From assembly GCF_027111315.2 (NCBI RefSeq), contig NZ_CP114289.2, forward strand, positions 4,439,649 to 4,503,648: DNA of 64,000 nt. Direction: 5' to 3'. Below, piece by piece: positions 52,741 to 61,486 of the stretch. A program made the translations under genes and the position numbers. The DNA comes from Flavobacterium limnophilum (GTDB lineage Bacteria > Bacteroidota > Bacteroidia > Flavobacteriales > Flavobacteriaceae). Within the stretch, counting starts at the first letter, position 1. Each line of letters begins with the position of its first letter. The notes under the pieces were generated by a model. The model saw only the letters and a program-made list of their open reading frames with translations, did not search any database and was not told the DNA's origin.

Positions 52741-54739
52741 CCGGCGTTACCGTGATGTAAGGCAATTTAAAGCTGGACAACACTTTTTTGACAAACTGTT
52801 TGCAAGCTTCTGGCGAACTTATTTTTTCGCTCATGTACAAGTGTAAAACGGTTCCGCCAGTGTATTTGCATTGCAATTCGTCTTGTAAAAGCAAGGCCTC
52901 AAAAGGGTCTTCGGTATGATCTGCCGGAATCTGGGAACTATTGGTGTAATAGATGTTTTCTTCTTGTCCTGCTTGGTGAATATTTGGAAAACGTTTTTTG
53001 TCTTCTTTGGCAAAACGATAGGTGGTTCCCTCGGCTGGCGTGGCTTCGAGATTGTATAAGTTTCCTGTGGATTCCTGGAATTCTTTCATTCGACCACGAA
53101 TATGGTCTAAAAGGGCTGAAGCAAATTCGATTCCCGTAGTTGAAGTTACCGTGTCCTGTTTTCCCGTAAAATTAACAATCATTTCGTTGATTCCGTTCAC
53201 GCCAATGGTCGAAAAGTGGTTTCTGAAATGTTGCAAATAACGTTTGGTGTACGGATACAATCCTCGGTCGTACATTTCCTGGATGAACACGCGTTTTTTC
53301 TCCAAGGTCGATTTGGCGATATACAGTAGCTTGTCCAGTTGTTTGTATAGTTCGGCTTCGTTTCCTCTATATAAATAACCCAATCGCGCCATGTTGATGG
53401 TCACGACTCCAATGCTTCCCGTCATTTCGGCACTTCCAAAAAGGCCGTTTCCACGTTTCAATAATTCGCGCAAATCGAGTTGCAAGCGACAACACATACT
53501 GCGAACGGCATTGGGCTTGTAGGCATTTTCATTTTCCACTTTATTGCCGTCCTCATCTAGTTTATATTGGCTTCCGATGAAATTTTGGAAATAAGAGGAG
53601 CCTATTTTTGCGGTATTTTCGAAAAGCAAGTCGGTGTTTTCGCCATCCCAATCAAATTCTTCGGTAATGTTTACCGTCGGAATCGGGAAGGTGAAAGGCT
53701 GTCCGTTGGCATCTCCTTCGGTCATTACCGTATAATACGCTTTGTTGATGAGGTTCATTTCCTTTTGAAAATGCTCGTAACGCAAATCGGTCACTTTGGC
53801 AACGCCGCGTTCTTGGGCTCGAACCAAAAGATCATGATTGAAATTGTTTTCGAAAAAATGGTAATCGTTTTTCGTCGGGATTTGGGTTTTCAAATCTTCC
53901 GGCACAATCCAGTCCAAAGTGATGTTCGTGAAAGGCGATTGCCCCCAACGAGCCGGAACATTCAAGTTGTAAACGAAGCTTCGAACGGCTTTCAAGACAT
54001 CGTCAAAAGACAAATCATCCTTGAAAACATAAGGAGCTAAATAAGTATCGAACGAACTGAAAGCTTGTGCGCCAGCCCATTCGCTTTGCAAAATCCCCAA
54101 GAAATTGGCCATTTGTCCCAAAGCTTCACGGAAATGAGAAGGTGCCTTGCTTTCGACACGACCGCGAACTCCGTTGAAACCTTCGTTGAGCAAAACACGC
54201 AAACTCCAACCGGCGCAATAGCCGGTCAAGCAATCTAAATCGTGAATGTGGATATCGCCGTTTCGATGTGCATAACCTTCTTCTTTGGTATAAACCTTGT
54301 CCAGCCAATAATTGGCAATGATTTTTCCGGCTACATTGTTTACCAAACCGGCATTCGAATAGGAGGTATTTGCATTGGCGTTGATGCGCCAATCCGTTTG
54401 CTCGATATATTCGGAAATGGTTTGCGAACTGTCGACATAAGTGGTGTCTTCGTTCAAGCCTTCAATGTGTTCCCGTTGCAATTTACGGGTGTGGCGATAC
54501 AGCATAAAAGAGCGCATCACTTCGAAATATTCTTTTTCAAAAAGACTTTTTTCGATTAAATCCTGGATTTCTTCCACCGCCCATGTGTCCTTGGCTTGCA
54601 ATCCTTTGATTACGTTTTCAAAAATACTTTCATCAAATGGCGTGGTGGCGCTGCTGAAACTTTTTGCGATAGCATCTTCTATTTTAAAATTTTCAAACGG
54701 TTTGTAATCCCCGTTTCTTTTGATGACGTACTTTTCCAT
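52628..54739 (-). CDS. nrdD: anaerobic (class III) ribonucleoside-triphosphate reductase, lacking the glycyl-radical end
   Basis: A 703-residue reductase that makes deoxynucleotides without oxygen. It has an N-terminal ATP-cone (YVIKRNGDYKPFENFKIEDAIAKSF), the catalytic barrel (HIHDLDCLTGYCAGWSL, QSPFTNITLDWIVP, GLFGSAEMTGSIGVVTINMARLGYL, TIGVNGINEMI) and a C-terminal zinc finger with Cys671, His674, Cys684 and Cys687. The protein then stops at LDEKNLKTIN, without the RVxGY glycyl-radical segment that normally follows. That segment is encoded separately at 52237-52401. It is 42 bases downstream of the ric gene. Confidence 0.93.
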   Translation of the reverse strand: MEKYVIKRNGDYKPFENFKIEDAIAKSFSSATTPFDESIFENVIKGLQAKDTWAVEEIQDLIEKSLFEKEYFEVMRSFMLYRHTRKLQREHIEGLNEDTTYVDSSQTISEYIEQTDWRINANANTSYSNAGLVNNVAGKIIANYWLDKVYTKEEGYAHRNGDIHIHDLDCLTGYCAGWSLRVLLNEGFNGVRGRVESKAPSHFREALGQMANFLGILQSEWAGAQAFSSFDTYLAPYVFKDDLSFDDVLKAVRSFVYNLNVPARWGQSPFTNITLDWIVPEDLKTQIPTKNDYHFFENNFNHDLLVRAQERGVAKVTDLRYEHFQKEMNLINKAYYTVMTEGDANGQPFTFPIPTVNITEEFDWDGENTDLLFENTAKIGSSYFQNFIGSQYKLDEDGNKVENENAYKPNAVRSMCCRLQLDLRELLKRGNGLFGSAEMTGSIGVVTINMARLGYLYRGNEAELYKQLDKLLYIAKSTLEKKRVFIQEMYDRGLYPYTKRYLQHFRNHFSTIGVNGINEMIVNFTGKQDTVTSTTGIEFASALLDHIRGRMKEFQESTGNLYNLEATPAEGTTYRFAKEDKKRFPNIHQAGQEENIYYTNSSQIPADHTEDPFEALLLQDELQCKYTGGTVLHLYMSEKISSPEACKQFVKKVLSSFKLPYITVTPVFSICPVHGYLNGEHEFCPKCDDTLIKLDEKNLKTIN

Positions 54740-54781
54740 AGCAGTAAATGATTAGTGGTTATATGTTATTTTAAATTGACT

Positions 54782-55504
54782 TTATTCTTTGTCCGAGAAG
54801 AATTTCTCTAACGCTTTTGCTTTTGGAAACAAAATATTGCTTTCCAAATGGATGTGTTTGTGTAAATCTTGCTCAAACTCTTCTAGCATGGCATACGTTA
54901 CTCTATAGGTATTGCAGGCATCTTCCGGTGGCGTGTAATTATTGGTCAAGACTGCAATTTTTTTGAAACGTTCGCCTTCATTGTCGTGTTCTTCCATCAT
55001 CATCTTGATGGGATTGTTTACGGTTCCAAAATGTGGAGGATCGACCGAATCATGACTTTTCGTGGCTCCCATCATTTCTTTGATGAACGGAAACAAAATC
55101 AATTCCTCTTTTTTCATGTGTTGTGCCAATTCGCCAGCGCTTCTCAAGAATAATTCGTTGATTTGGAACAATTCAGGGTGATTGTTTCCGTGAACGTTGC
55201 ATAATTTATCCAAATATTGAATGATTACCGGAGTTTTTTGTTCTACAAATCGGTGGTGGGTTTTCTCGATATAAACCACCAATAAATCTAGTGGCCAAGA
55301 ATTAAAGTCTATTCCATAGTCGTTTTTTAAATCCATTACAGTGTTCAATTCTTCCAATAAATTGGCTTCATTTAGGTTCTTTATTTTGCAGACTTCTTCA
55401 AGGGTTCGTTCTCCTTTGCAGCAAAAATCAATTCCATATTTTGAAAAGATGGCCGCTGTCCTGAAGTCTTGTGCGACAAAGTTACCAATAGTGTTTTTTC
55501 CCAA
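54782..55504 (-). CDS. ric: iron-sulfur cluster repair di-iron protein (RIC/YtfE/ScdA)
   Basis: A 240-residue protein with the N-terminal ScdA_N domain (VAQDFRTAAIFSKYGIDFCCKGERTLEE) and a hemerythrin-like domain with His/Glu ligands (EKTHHRFVE, HMKKEELILFP, MMEEHDNEGE, HIHLESNILFPKA). It repairs iron-sulfur clusters damaged by NO. It is the first gene of the ric-nrdD-nrdG-Rrf2 operon, which protects and supplies anaerobic DNA synthesis. Its promoter carries the shared operator. Confidence 0.95.
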   Translation of the reverse strand: MGKNTIGNFVAQDFRTAAIFSKYGIDFCCKGERTLEEVCKIKNLNEANLLEELNTVMDLKNDYGIDFNSWPLDLLVVYIEKTHHRFVEQKTPVIIQYLDKLCNVHGNNHPELFQINELFLRSAGELAQHMKKEELILFPFIKEMMGATKSHDSVDPPHFGTVNNPIKMMMEEHDNEGERFKKIAVLTNNYTPPEDACNTYRVTYAMLEEFEQDLHKHIHLESNILFPKAKALEKFFSDKE

Positions 55505-55582
55505 GGTTTGTGTGTTTTTGTAATTTTTAAGAGGTTTAATGTCAGTTTGTTGTAATTTTTTTTCCCTCTATTTTTTGGACTA

Positions 55583-55626
55583 TAAATTTGCAGGTTTTTA
55601 AATGTATTTTATATGATTTATATCAT
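55583..55626 (-). promoter_or_regulatory. operator before ric-nrdD operon
   Basis: ATGATTTATATCAT (55613-55626) has both half-sites perfect. On the minus strand CAAATTTA ends at 55583, 36.5 bases from the centre; its last base differs from TTTG, so this is the weakest -7 box of the set. Confidence 0.55.
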
Positions 55627-55744
55627 ATTCCATTTTTATTATCATTTTCTTATCAACAGATGTTGATAAAAAAAAGAAGCCTAAAGAGGTTCTTTTCGAG
55701 GTTTGCGGATGATGCAATTTTATGGAAAAAACATTTCTTTAAGC

Positions 55745-55788
55745 ATGATTGGAATCATACTCAACCAAATATTTCAATGCGAACTTTG
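55745..55788 (+). promoter_or_regulatory. operator and -7 box before the DUF438 gene
   Basis: ATGATTGGAATCAT (55745-55758) has both half-sites perfect. GAACTTTG ends at 55788, 36.5 bases from the centre. The 320-base gap between ric and the DUF438 gene holds this and the ric operator and no gene. Confidence 0.72.
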
Positions 55789-55824
55789 CGACATTAAAAA
55801 GTAGAAATATAACAGACATTAATA

Positions 55825-56790
55825 ATGAGTGAGACCTTAAATACAACTTCACTTCCCGAAGGACATCCGGTGAGTGTTTATTATCAAGAAAAAGAAATCA
55901 TCAATATACTTTTAGGAGAATTGTTGGCAGTGGATGCCAAAACAGAATTGCAGAAATACACGAATATTTTCAACCAGCTCCAAACCATAGAAAAACGATT
56001 TGCTCGAAAAGAAAACCAACTTTTTCCTTTTTTGGAAAAGAAGGGATGGAATGGGCCTTCGCAGGGAATGTGGTCTTTTCATGATAACTTGAGGGAACAA
56101 TTCCGGTTGTTGCGCAAAAATATGGATGCCAAGGACTTTGACAAAATTAATTCGGACACGCCTTTTTTAGTCGATGGAATTAATCGATTGATGAATACCG
56201 AAGACATGGTTTTGTTTCCCAATTCCTTGAATATGCTCTCTGAAGAAGATTGGATTGCGATGCGAAAAGGCGAAGAAGAAATTGGTTGGATGCTCCCGGA
56301 AACGCCTGCTTCTTTCCCGGCCGTGGAATACATTCACCCAAGTCAGGATTTTACCAAAAGAGAAATGACATTTTCTTTGGAAAACACTTCACATTATGAC
56401 GAAGGTTACATGACGGTGGAGCAAGTAAATTTGCTGTTTAAAACGATGCCTTTGGATTTAACTTTTGTGGATGAAAACGACAAAGTGATTTTCTATAATC
56501 GTGGCGACGAACGTGTTTTTCCTAGAAGTGCCGGAATCATTGGTCGTGAAGTGAAGTTTTGCCATCCGCCAAAAAGTGTGGGGACGGTGCTCAAAATCAT
56601 AGAAAGTTTCAAAAATGGTACTCAAAACGAAGCTTCATTCTGGATTAATTTCAAGGAACGCCTGATTTACATCCGTTATTTTGCCGTGCGCGATGCCGAC
56701 AAAAACTACAGAGGCGTGATCGAAATCTCGCAAGACATCACCGATATCAAGAAAATTGAAGGTGAACAACGATTGTTGGATTGGGAATAG
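55825..56790 (+). CDS. DUF438/hemerythrin-like protein with C-terminal PAS domain
   Basis: A 321-residue cytoplasmic protein. The N-terminal DUF438 part (GHPVSVYYQEKEIINILLGELL) is followed by a hemerythrin-like helical bundle (NIFNQLQTIEKRFARKENQLFPFLEKKG, FHDNLREQF, NTEDMVLFPNS), then a PAS domain (about 205-315, KTMPLDLTFVDENDKVIFYNRGDERVF, IEISQDITDIKKIEG). This family often accompanies NO-stress genes and may bind di-iron or haem. Its target is unknown. It is divergent from ric, and both have their own operators. Confidence 0.88.
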   Translation: MSETLNTTSLPEGHPVSVYYQEKEIINILLGELLAVDAKTELQKYTNIFNQLQTIEKRFARKENQLFPFLEKKGWNGPSQGMWSFHDNLREQFRLLRKNMDAKDFDKINSDTPFLVDGINRLMNTEDMVLFPNSLNMLSEEDWIAMRKGEEEIGWMLPETPASFPAVEYIHPSQDFTKREMTFSLENTSHYDEGYMTVEQVNLLFKTMPLDLTFVDENDKVIFYNRGDERVFPRSAGIIGREVKFCHPPKSVGTVLKIIESFKNGTQNEASFWINFKERLIYIRYFAVRDADKNYRGVIEISQDITDIKKIEGEQRLLDWE

Positions 56791-56951
56791 GCAGCGGTTT
56801 TTGCAATCAATTACAGAAAAAGTATTATCCAACAGAGGAATTTTGATGCGTTTCTATTAATGCTAAAACTTATAAAGGACTAGTTCAATTGTTGTTTTGG
56901 TCTTACAGCTTTTTAATTTATGGGATAATATAAAAAATAGGATGTTCTATT

Positions 56952-56995
56952 ATGATTTGAATCATAAAAAAAGAAGGAAATGCCTTTTATTTTCG
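56952..56995 (+). promoter_or_regulatory. operator and -7 box before nrfHA
   Basis: ATGATTTGAATCAT (56952-56965) has both half-sites perfect. TATTTTCG ends at 56995, 36.5 bases from the centre, one base off TAnnTTTG. Confidence 0.7.
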
Positions 56996-57037
56996 CCTAA
57001 AAATTAAAGTGAAATAAATTGTTATATAAAATAAATT

Positions 57038-57661
57038 ATGAAAGCGAAATGGATAAGGAGAATGTACCCGCCACCCGAATGGAGACCAGGGGTAATATTG
57101 CTGATAGGAATCGTCATAGGATTGGGCTTTTACATGTTGAGTATTGCCAATGTTGCTTCCTATGCTTCGGACAATCCAAAAGCTTGCATCAATTGTCATG
57201 TCATGAATACGGAATATGCTACTTGGCTAACTTCTTCACATAGCAAAAGGGCTACTTGCAACGATTGTCACGTGCCGCACAACAATGTGTTCAATAAATA
57301 TTTTTTCAAGGCAAAAGATGGCTTGTACCACTCCTATGTCTATACCACCCGAACCGAACCCGAAGCCATAATCATGCACGAACCGGGCCAGAAAGTGGTG
57401 CAGCAAAACTGCATTCGCTGCCATGACAGACAATTGAAAAATCCAAAACAATCTAGTTTGATGGTTGATTATGATGTGCATAGAACCGACAGAAAATGTT
57501 GGGACTGCCATCGTGAGGTGCCCCACGGCAGAACAAAAAGTTTGTCAACCTCGTCGATGCTGGGAAAAAAATCAGAAGAAGGCGATGCAAGAATGCCTGC
57601 CTGGCTTTCGAAACAACTGGAAGACAAAAAAGAAAAAGTAGAAAATAAAGCAACTAAATAA
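57038..57661 (+). CDS. nrfH: NrfH tetrahaem quinol dehydrogenase
   Basis: A 207-residue membrane-anchored cytochrome (anchor about residues 19-41) that passes electrons from quinol to NrfA. Four haem motifs are visible: CINCH (50-54), CNDCH (74-78), CIRCH (125-129) and CWDCH (154-158). It is the first gene of the nrfH-nrfA-ccsB-ccsA operon, nine bases before nrfA. Confidence 0.96.
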   Translation: MKAKWIRRMYPPPEWRPGVILLIGIVIGLGFYMLSIANVASYASDNPKACINCHVMNTEYATWLTSSHSKRATCNDCHVPHNNVFNKYFFKAKDGLYHSYVYTTRTEPEAIIMHEPGQKVVQQNCIRCHDRQLKNPKQSSLMVDYDVHRTDRKCWDCHREVPHGRTKSLSTSSMLGKKSEEGDARMPAWLSKQLEDKKEKVENKATK

Positions 57662-57669
57662 CTATATAA

Positions 57670-59172
57670 ATGGATCCTATTAAAAAAAGAAACATAAGAA
57701 ATTGGGCATTTCTTGTAGGCACAATACTAATCGTGTTTGTGTTGGGCATATTGGCCACATCAATTATCGAAAGAAAATATGAATCAAGTTATGCTGGTTT
57801 AGAAAAGAAAGACATCAAACAAAACGATCCAAGAAATGCTGTTTGGGGAGAACAATTTCCGCAACAATATGAAAGTTACATGGCTACCGAAGATACCACC
57901 TTCAAGAGCATGTATAACGGAAGTGCCATGATTGACGAACTCAAGGATGATCCAAAATTGGTCATTCTATGGGCTGGTTACGCTTTTGCCAAAGACTACA
58001 ACCAGAGTAGGGGTCACGCCTATGCCATCAAGGATGTTCGAAACAGTCTTCGTCCGGGCAATTTATATCCAACGGATACCGCCAAAGGATTGCCGGGTAC
58101 TTGCTGGACTTGCAAAAGCCCCGATGTACCTCGTTATATGGCCGAAAAAGGTGTTGCCGAGTTTTATAAAACTTCTTTCGAAAAATTGGGTCCCGAAATT
58201 GTAAATCCAATTGGTTGTGGAGATTGTCACGATTCTAAAACCATGAATCTAACCATCACTCGTCCCGCATTGGTAGAAGCCTACATTAATCAAGGTAAGG
58301 ACATCAAAAAAGCAACTCATAATGAAATGCGCTCCCTAGTTTGTGCGCAATGTCACGTGGAATATTATTTTGATAAAAAAAATGTCAAAAACCCGAAAGT
58401 TCCCTATTTGACATTCCCTTGGACAAAAGGAATGACCGCAGAAAATATAGAGAAATATTATGATGAAAAAGAGTTTAAAGATTGGGTACATCCAATAAGT
58501 AAAGCCAAAATGATTAAAGCACAACATCCGGATTATGAAACGTACACAACCGGTATTCACGCCAAAAAAGGAGTTTCTTGTGCCGATTGCCACATGCCTT
58601 ACAAAACGGAAGGGGGAACCAAATTTACGGATCATCACATTCAATCGCCATTAAACAATATTCAAAATTCTTGTCAAGTTTGTCATAGAGACGATGCTAA
58701 TTCTTTGATAGATGATGTTTATACCCGTCAGAAAAGCATCAAGGAAAACGTGATTTCTTTGGAAGAAAACTTGGTGAAAGCCCATATCGAAGCCGGAGCA
58801 GCCTGGAAATTGGGAGCTAAAGAAGCCCAAATGAAAGATATTCTAATGGACATCCGTCACGCACAATGGCGTTGGGATTACGCCACTGCCGGACACGGAG
58901 CTTCATTTCACGCTCCAGTGGAAATTGGCAGAACCGTTTCATCCGGTCTAGCCATTGCATTGGATGCCCGTGTTAAATTGGCAAGATTGTTGGCCAGTTT
59001 AGGTCAGAAAAATCCAGTGGCGATGCCTGATATTTCGACCAAGGCAAAAGCCCAAGCCTTTATTGGTTTGAATATGGCTAAACTGAAAGCCGACAAAGAA
59101 AAATGGAAAAAAGAAATTCTTCCTACTTGGGATGCTAAAGCAAAGGTGAGAGAAAGCAAATATGGCAAATAA
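57670..59172 (+). CDS. nrfA: ammonia-forming cytochrome c nitrite reductase
   Basis: Reduces nitrite to ammonium with six electrons in the periplasm. The 500-residue protein has an N-terminal signal anchor, the diagnostic active-site haem motif CWTCK (Cys145, Cys148, Lys149) and four CxxCH motifs: CGDCH (183), CAQCH (225), CADCH (304) and CQVCH (335). HVEYYF gives the conserved active-site Tyr and calcium-site region. It forms the membrane NrfHA complex. Its stop overlaps the ccsB start by 11 bases. Confidence 0.97.
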   Translation: MDPIKKRNIRNWAFLVGTILIVFVLGILATSIIERKYESSYAGLEKKDIKQNDPRNAVWGEQFPQQYESYMATEDTTFKSMYNGSAMIDELKDDPKLVILWAGYAFAKDYNQSRGHAYAIKDVRNSLRPGNLYPTDTAKGLPGTCWTCKSPDVPRYMAEKGVAEFYKTSFEKLGPEIVNPIGCGDCHDSKTMNLTITRPALVEAYINQGKDIKKATHNEMRSLVCAQCHVEYYFDKKNVKNPKVPYLTFPWTKGMTAENIEKYYDEKEFKDWVHPISKAKMIKAQHPDYETYTTGIHAKKGVSCADCHMPYKTEGGTKFTDHHIQSPLNNIQNSCQVCHRDDANSLIDDVYTRQKSIKENVISLEENLVKAHIEAGAAWKLGAKEAQMKDILMDIRHAQWRWDYATAGHGASFHAPVEIGRTVSSGLAIALDARVKLARLLASLGQKNPVAMPDISTKAKAQAFIGLNMAKLKADKEKWKKEILPTWDAKAKVRESKYGK

Positions 59173-60397
59173 TATAAACAAGGAAGGCCTGTGGGGTTAC
59201 AAAGAATCTGTTTTTGTTGGAATTGCATTGCTTTTGATAGGATTGGCGTTGCAAGTTCTAGTAGGAAAGGATGTAAACATCGATCTTCACTGGCCTTTCA
59301 ATTGTATTGTTTTTGGCATTCACATTGTTTTATGTGTTTTAGGTTTTGTTTTTTTTAAGGGAACCACTTTTATTCGTTGGATAACCCGTGTTCCCGCTTC
59401 GATGGTGGCGATCGTGATGGTGCTTTTTTTGACGATGCTCATTGGAACCATCCCGCAAACATTGGAAAACAAAAGCACAATTATAGCGCTGTTTGGCCTA
59501 AACAAAATCACCCAAACCTGGTATTTTTTATTGATACTGTTCTTTTTTTCTACTTGTTTGTTGATGGTAAGCATCAAAAGAATAGCCTTGGGATGGTTGT
59601 CTAATTTGGGTTTTTTGGCCAATCATTTAGGGTTGTATATTGCCTTGAATGCGGGCGTTTTTGGTTCGGGCGATTTAATTCGCCACACCATGGAACTCAA
59701 GGAAAACAAAATTGCCTGGGTGGCCAATGACGCCAACAACAAAGCAGTCGTAATGCCAATTGCGGTCGTGTTGGAAGATTTTGTGATGGATGAATTTGCG
59801 CCCAAATTGGCGATTATCAATCACAAAGGCAATTTGTTGACCAAGAAAGGCAAGAATTTGTTTTTGGTAAAAAAAGGACTCAAAGTCGAATTGGAAAACA
59901 ATTACACGGTCGAGGTTGTCGATTATATTCCCGAAGCCGTAAAATTCAACAACAGTTATCGTCCCGTAAATCAGGAAGGGGCAACGCCCGCCGTTTACGT
60001 GAAAGTGACCAATGCCCAAACAGGTTTTAAGGCAAAAGGCTGGCTGGCATCAGGAACTTTTTTGTACGATCAGCAATATCTGGGGTTGGAAAAACATCAA
60101 TTTTTGGTGTTGACCAAGCCGGAACCCAAAAAATTTAGTTCAAAAATCAAGGTTTTCACCGTTGACAAAGAGGAATATTTGACTACTTTAGAAGTCAATA
60201 AACCGTTTGAGGTGATGGGCTGGAAAATGTATCAACTGAGTTATGACGAGCGTTTTGGTAAATATTCAACTACTTCTACCATAGAATTTGTAAAAGACCC
60301 TTGGTTGCCGGTGGTATATCTTGGCGTTTTCATGATGATAGGAGGAGCCATTTATCTATTCTTCATCGGAAACATAAAATCCAGAAACAATGATTGA
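59162..60397 (+). CDS. ccsB: cytochrome c biogenesis protein CcsB/ResB-like
   Basis: A 411-residue membrane protein with several N-terminal helices (SVFVGIALLLIGLALQVLVG, CIVFGIHIVLCVLGFVFF, MVAIVMVLFLTMLIGTIP, IALNAGVFGSGD) and a large periplasmic domain (VVDYIPEAVKF, MGWKMYQLSYDERFGKYSTTSTIEFVKDPWLPVVYLG). The latter segment matches ResB. System II cytochrome c maturation uses ResB with CcsA to attach haem. Overlaps with nrfA and ccsA show tight coupling and suggest a dedicated haem lyase for NrfA/NrfH, including the unusual CWTCK site. Confidence 0.88.
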   Translation: MANNINKEGLWGYKESVFVGIALLLIGLALQVLVGKDVNIDLHWPFNCIVFGIHIVLCVLGFVFFKGTTFIRWITRVPASMVAIVMVLFLTMLIGTIPQTLENKSTIIALFGLNKITQTWYFLLILFFFSTCLLMVSIKRIALGWLSNLGFLANHLGLYIALNAGVFGSGDLIRHTMELKENKIAWVANDANNKAVVMPIAVVLEDFVMDEFAPKLAIINHKGNLLTKKGKNLFLVKKGLKVELENNYTVEVVDYIPEAVKFNNSYRPVNQEGATPAVYVKVTNAQTGFKAKGWLASGTFLYDQQYLGLEKHQFLVLTKPEPKKFSSKIKVFTVDKEEYLTTLEVNKPFEVMGWKMYQLSYDERFGKYSTTSTIEFVKDPWLPVVYLGVFMMIGGAIYLFFIGNIKSRNND

Positions 60398-61175
60398 TTA
60401 TAATTCGTTTTACATACTAAGCAGTGTTTTATGGGGATTGTCGATTGTTTTTCTTTTGCTTTCGATAAAAAACAAGGAAAAATTTTTGAAAGCCGGTCTG
60501 CTTTTAAACGGGATGGCAATTCTGGTAATGGCCTGTTTCATTGTCTATTTATGGCAAAAACTGGATAGGCCGCCCATGCGAACTTTGGGCGAAACCCGGG
60601 TTTGGTATGCCTTGTTTTTGCCAACCATTGGACTCGTGTTTTATTTGAGATGGAAATACGTCTGGATTTTGTTTTATACCATGATAATGGCCTTTCTGTT
60701 CCTGACTCTCAATTTTTTGAACCCCGACATGTATTCCCAAACCTTGATGCCGGCCTTGCAAAGTCCTTGGTTTGTGCCGCACGTTGTCGTTTATCTTTTT
60801 TCGTATGCGGCACTTGGTGTTTCCTGTATTGTCGCCATCAAGGAATTGTTCAAACCTTCCAAAAACGGATTGCAATTGGCCGATAATTTGGTTTATATCG
60901 GAACTTCTTTTCTAACGCTTGGCTTGTTATTTGGAGCCTTGTGGGCCAAAGAAGCTTGGGGACATTACTGGACTTGGGATCCCAAAGAAACTTGGGCTTT
61001 CCTTACCTGGACGGGATATATTCTTTACATTCATTACCGATTTTATCATCCCAGAGAGGATAAAAAAGCGATGTATTTGTTGGCTTCGGCTTTCGTGGTG
61101 TTGCTGATTTGTTGGTTTGGGGTCAATTATTTGCCCACGGCCCAGAACAGCGTCCACACTTATGCCAATCCGTAG
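60390..61175 (+). CDS. ccsA: cytochrome c biogenesis protein CcsA (haem lyase)
   Basis: A 261-residue membrane protein with about eight helices and the tryptophan-rich haem-handling motif WGHYWTWDPKETWAF (190-204), flanked by His131 (VPHVVVY) and His216 as likely haem ligands. It pairs with the ResB-like protein, whose gene overlaps it by 8 bases. Together with nrfHA this forms a self-contained operon for ammonifying nitrite reduction. Confidence 0.93.
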   Translation: MIDYNSFYILSSVLWGLSIVFLLLSIKNKEKFLKAGLLLNGMAILVMACFIVYLWQKLDRPPMRTLGETRVWYALFLPTIGLVFYLRWKYVWILFYTMIMAFLFLTLNFLNPDMYSQTLMPALQSPWFVPHVVVYLFSYAALGVSCIVAIKELFKPSKNGLQLADNLVYIGTSFLTLGLLFGALWAKEAWGHYWTWDPKETWAFLTWTGYILYIHYRFYHPREDKKAMYLLASAFVVLLICWFGVNYLPTAQNSVHTYANP

Positions 61176-61185
61176 TTGGAAATTA

Positions 61186-61415
61186 ACCCGTTGAGTGTAA
61201 TTATTGTAATTTTAGAAAAATAGAAAAATGAAATGCATAGAAACATGGAAAAAAGAATAAGACAGACCAATTGCTTCGCCTGTTCGCTATCGCTCGGGTC
61301 TTGTTTTCGCATAGCTATGTTTTACTATAAAAAAATGAAATGCCTTTAATAGATTAATAAAAGCTATGTTTCTATGCGTTTAAAAAAAATATAAATCGAA
61401 TTACACCCAACGGGT
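61186..61415. repeat. 230-base nested inverted-repeat element
   Basis: Outer arms ACCCGTTGAGTGTAATT and AATTACACCCAACGGGT pair with one mismatch. Inner arms at 61231-61248 and 61364-61381 (AAATGCATAGAAACATGG and partner) also pair. The centre holds a GC-richer GCTTCGCCTGTTCGC segment. No gene was seen in this 311-base gap, and the element fills most of it. It looks like a MITE or large interspersed repeat. Confidence 0.75.
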
Positions 61416-61486
61416 GGAAATTATTCGAAAAGACATCAGCATTTCAATACTAAAAATCAAAACCCAAAATTAATAAATGAACCAAA

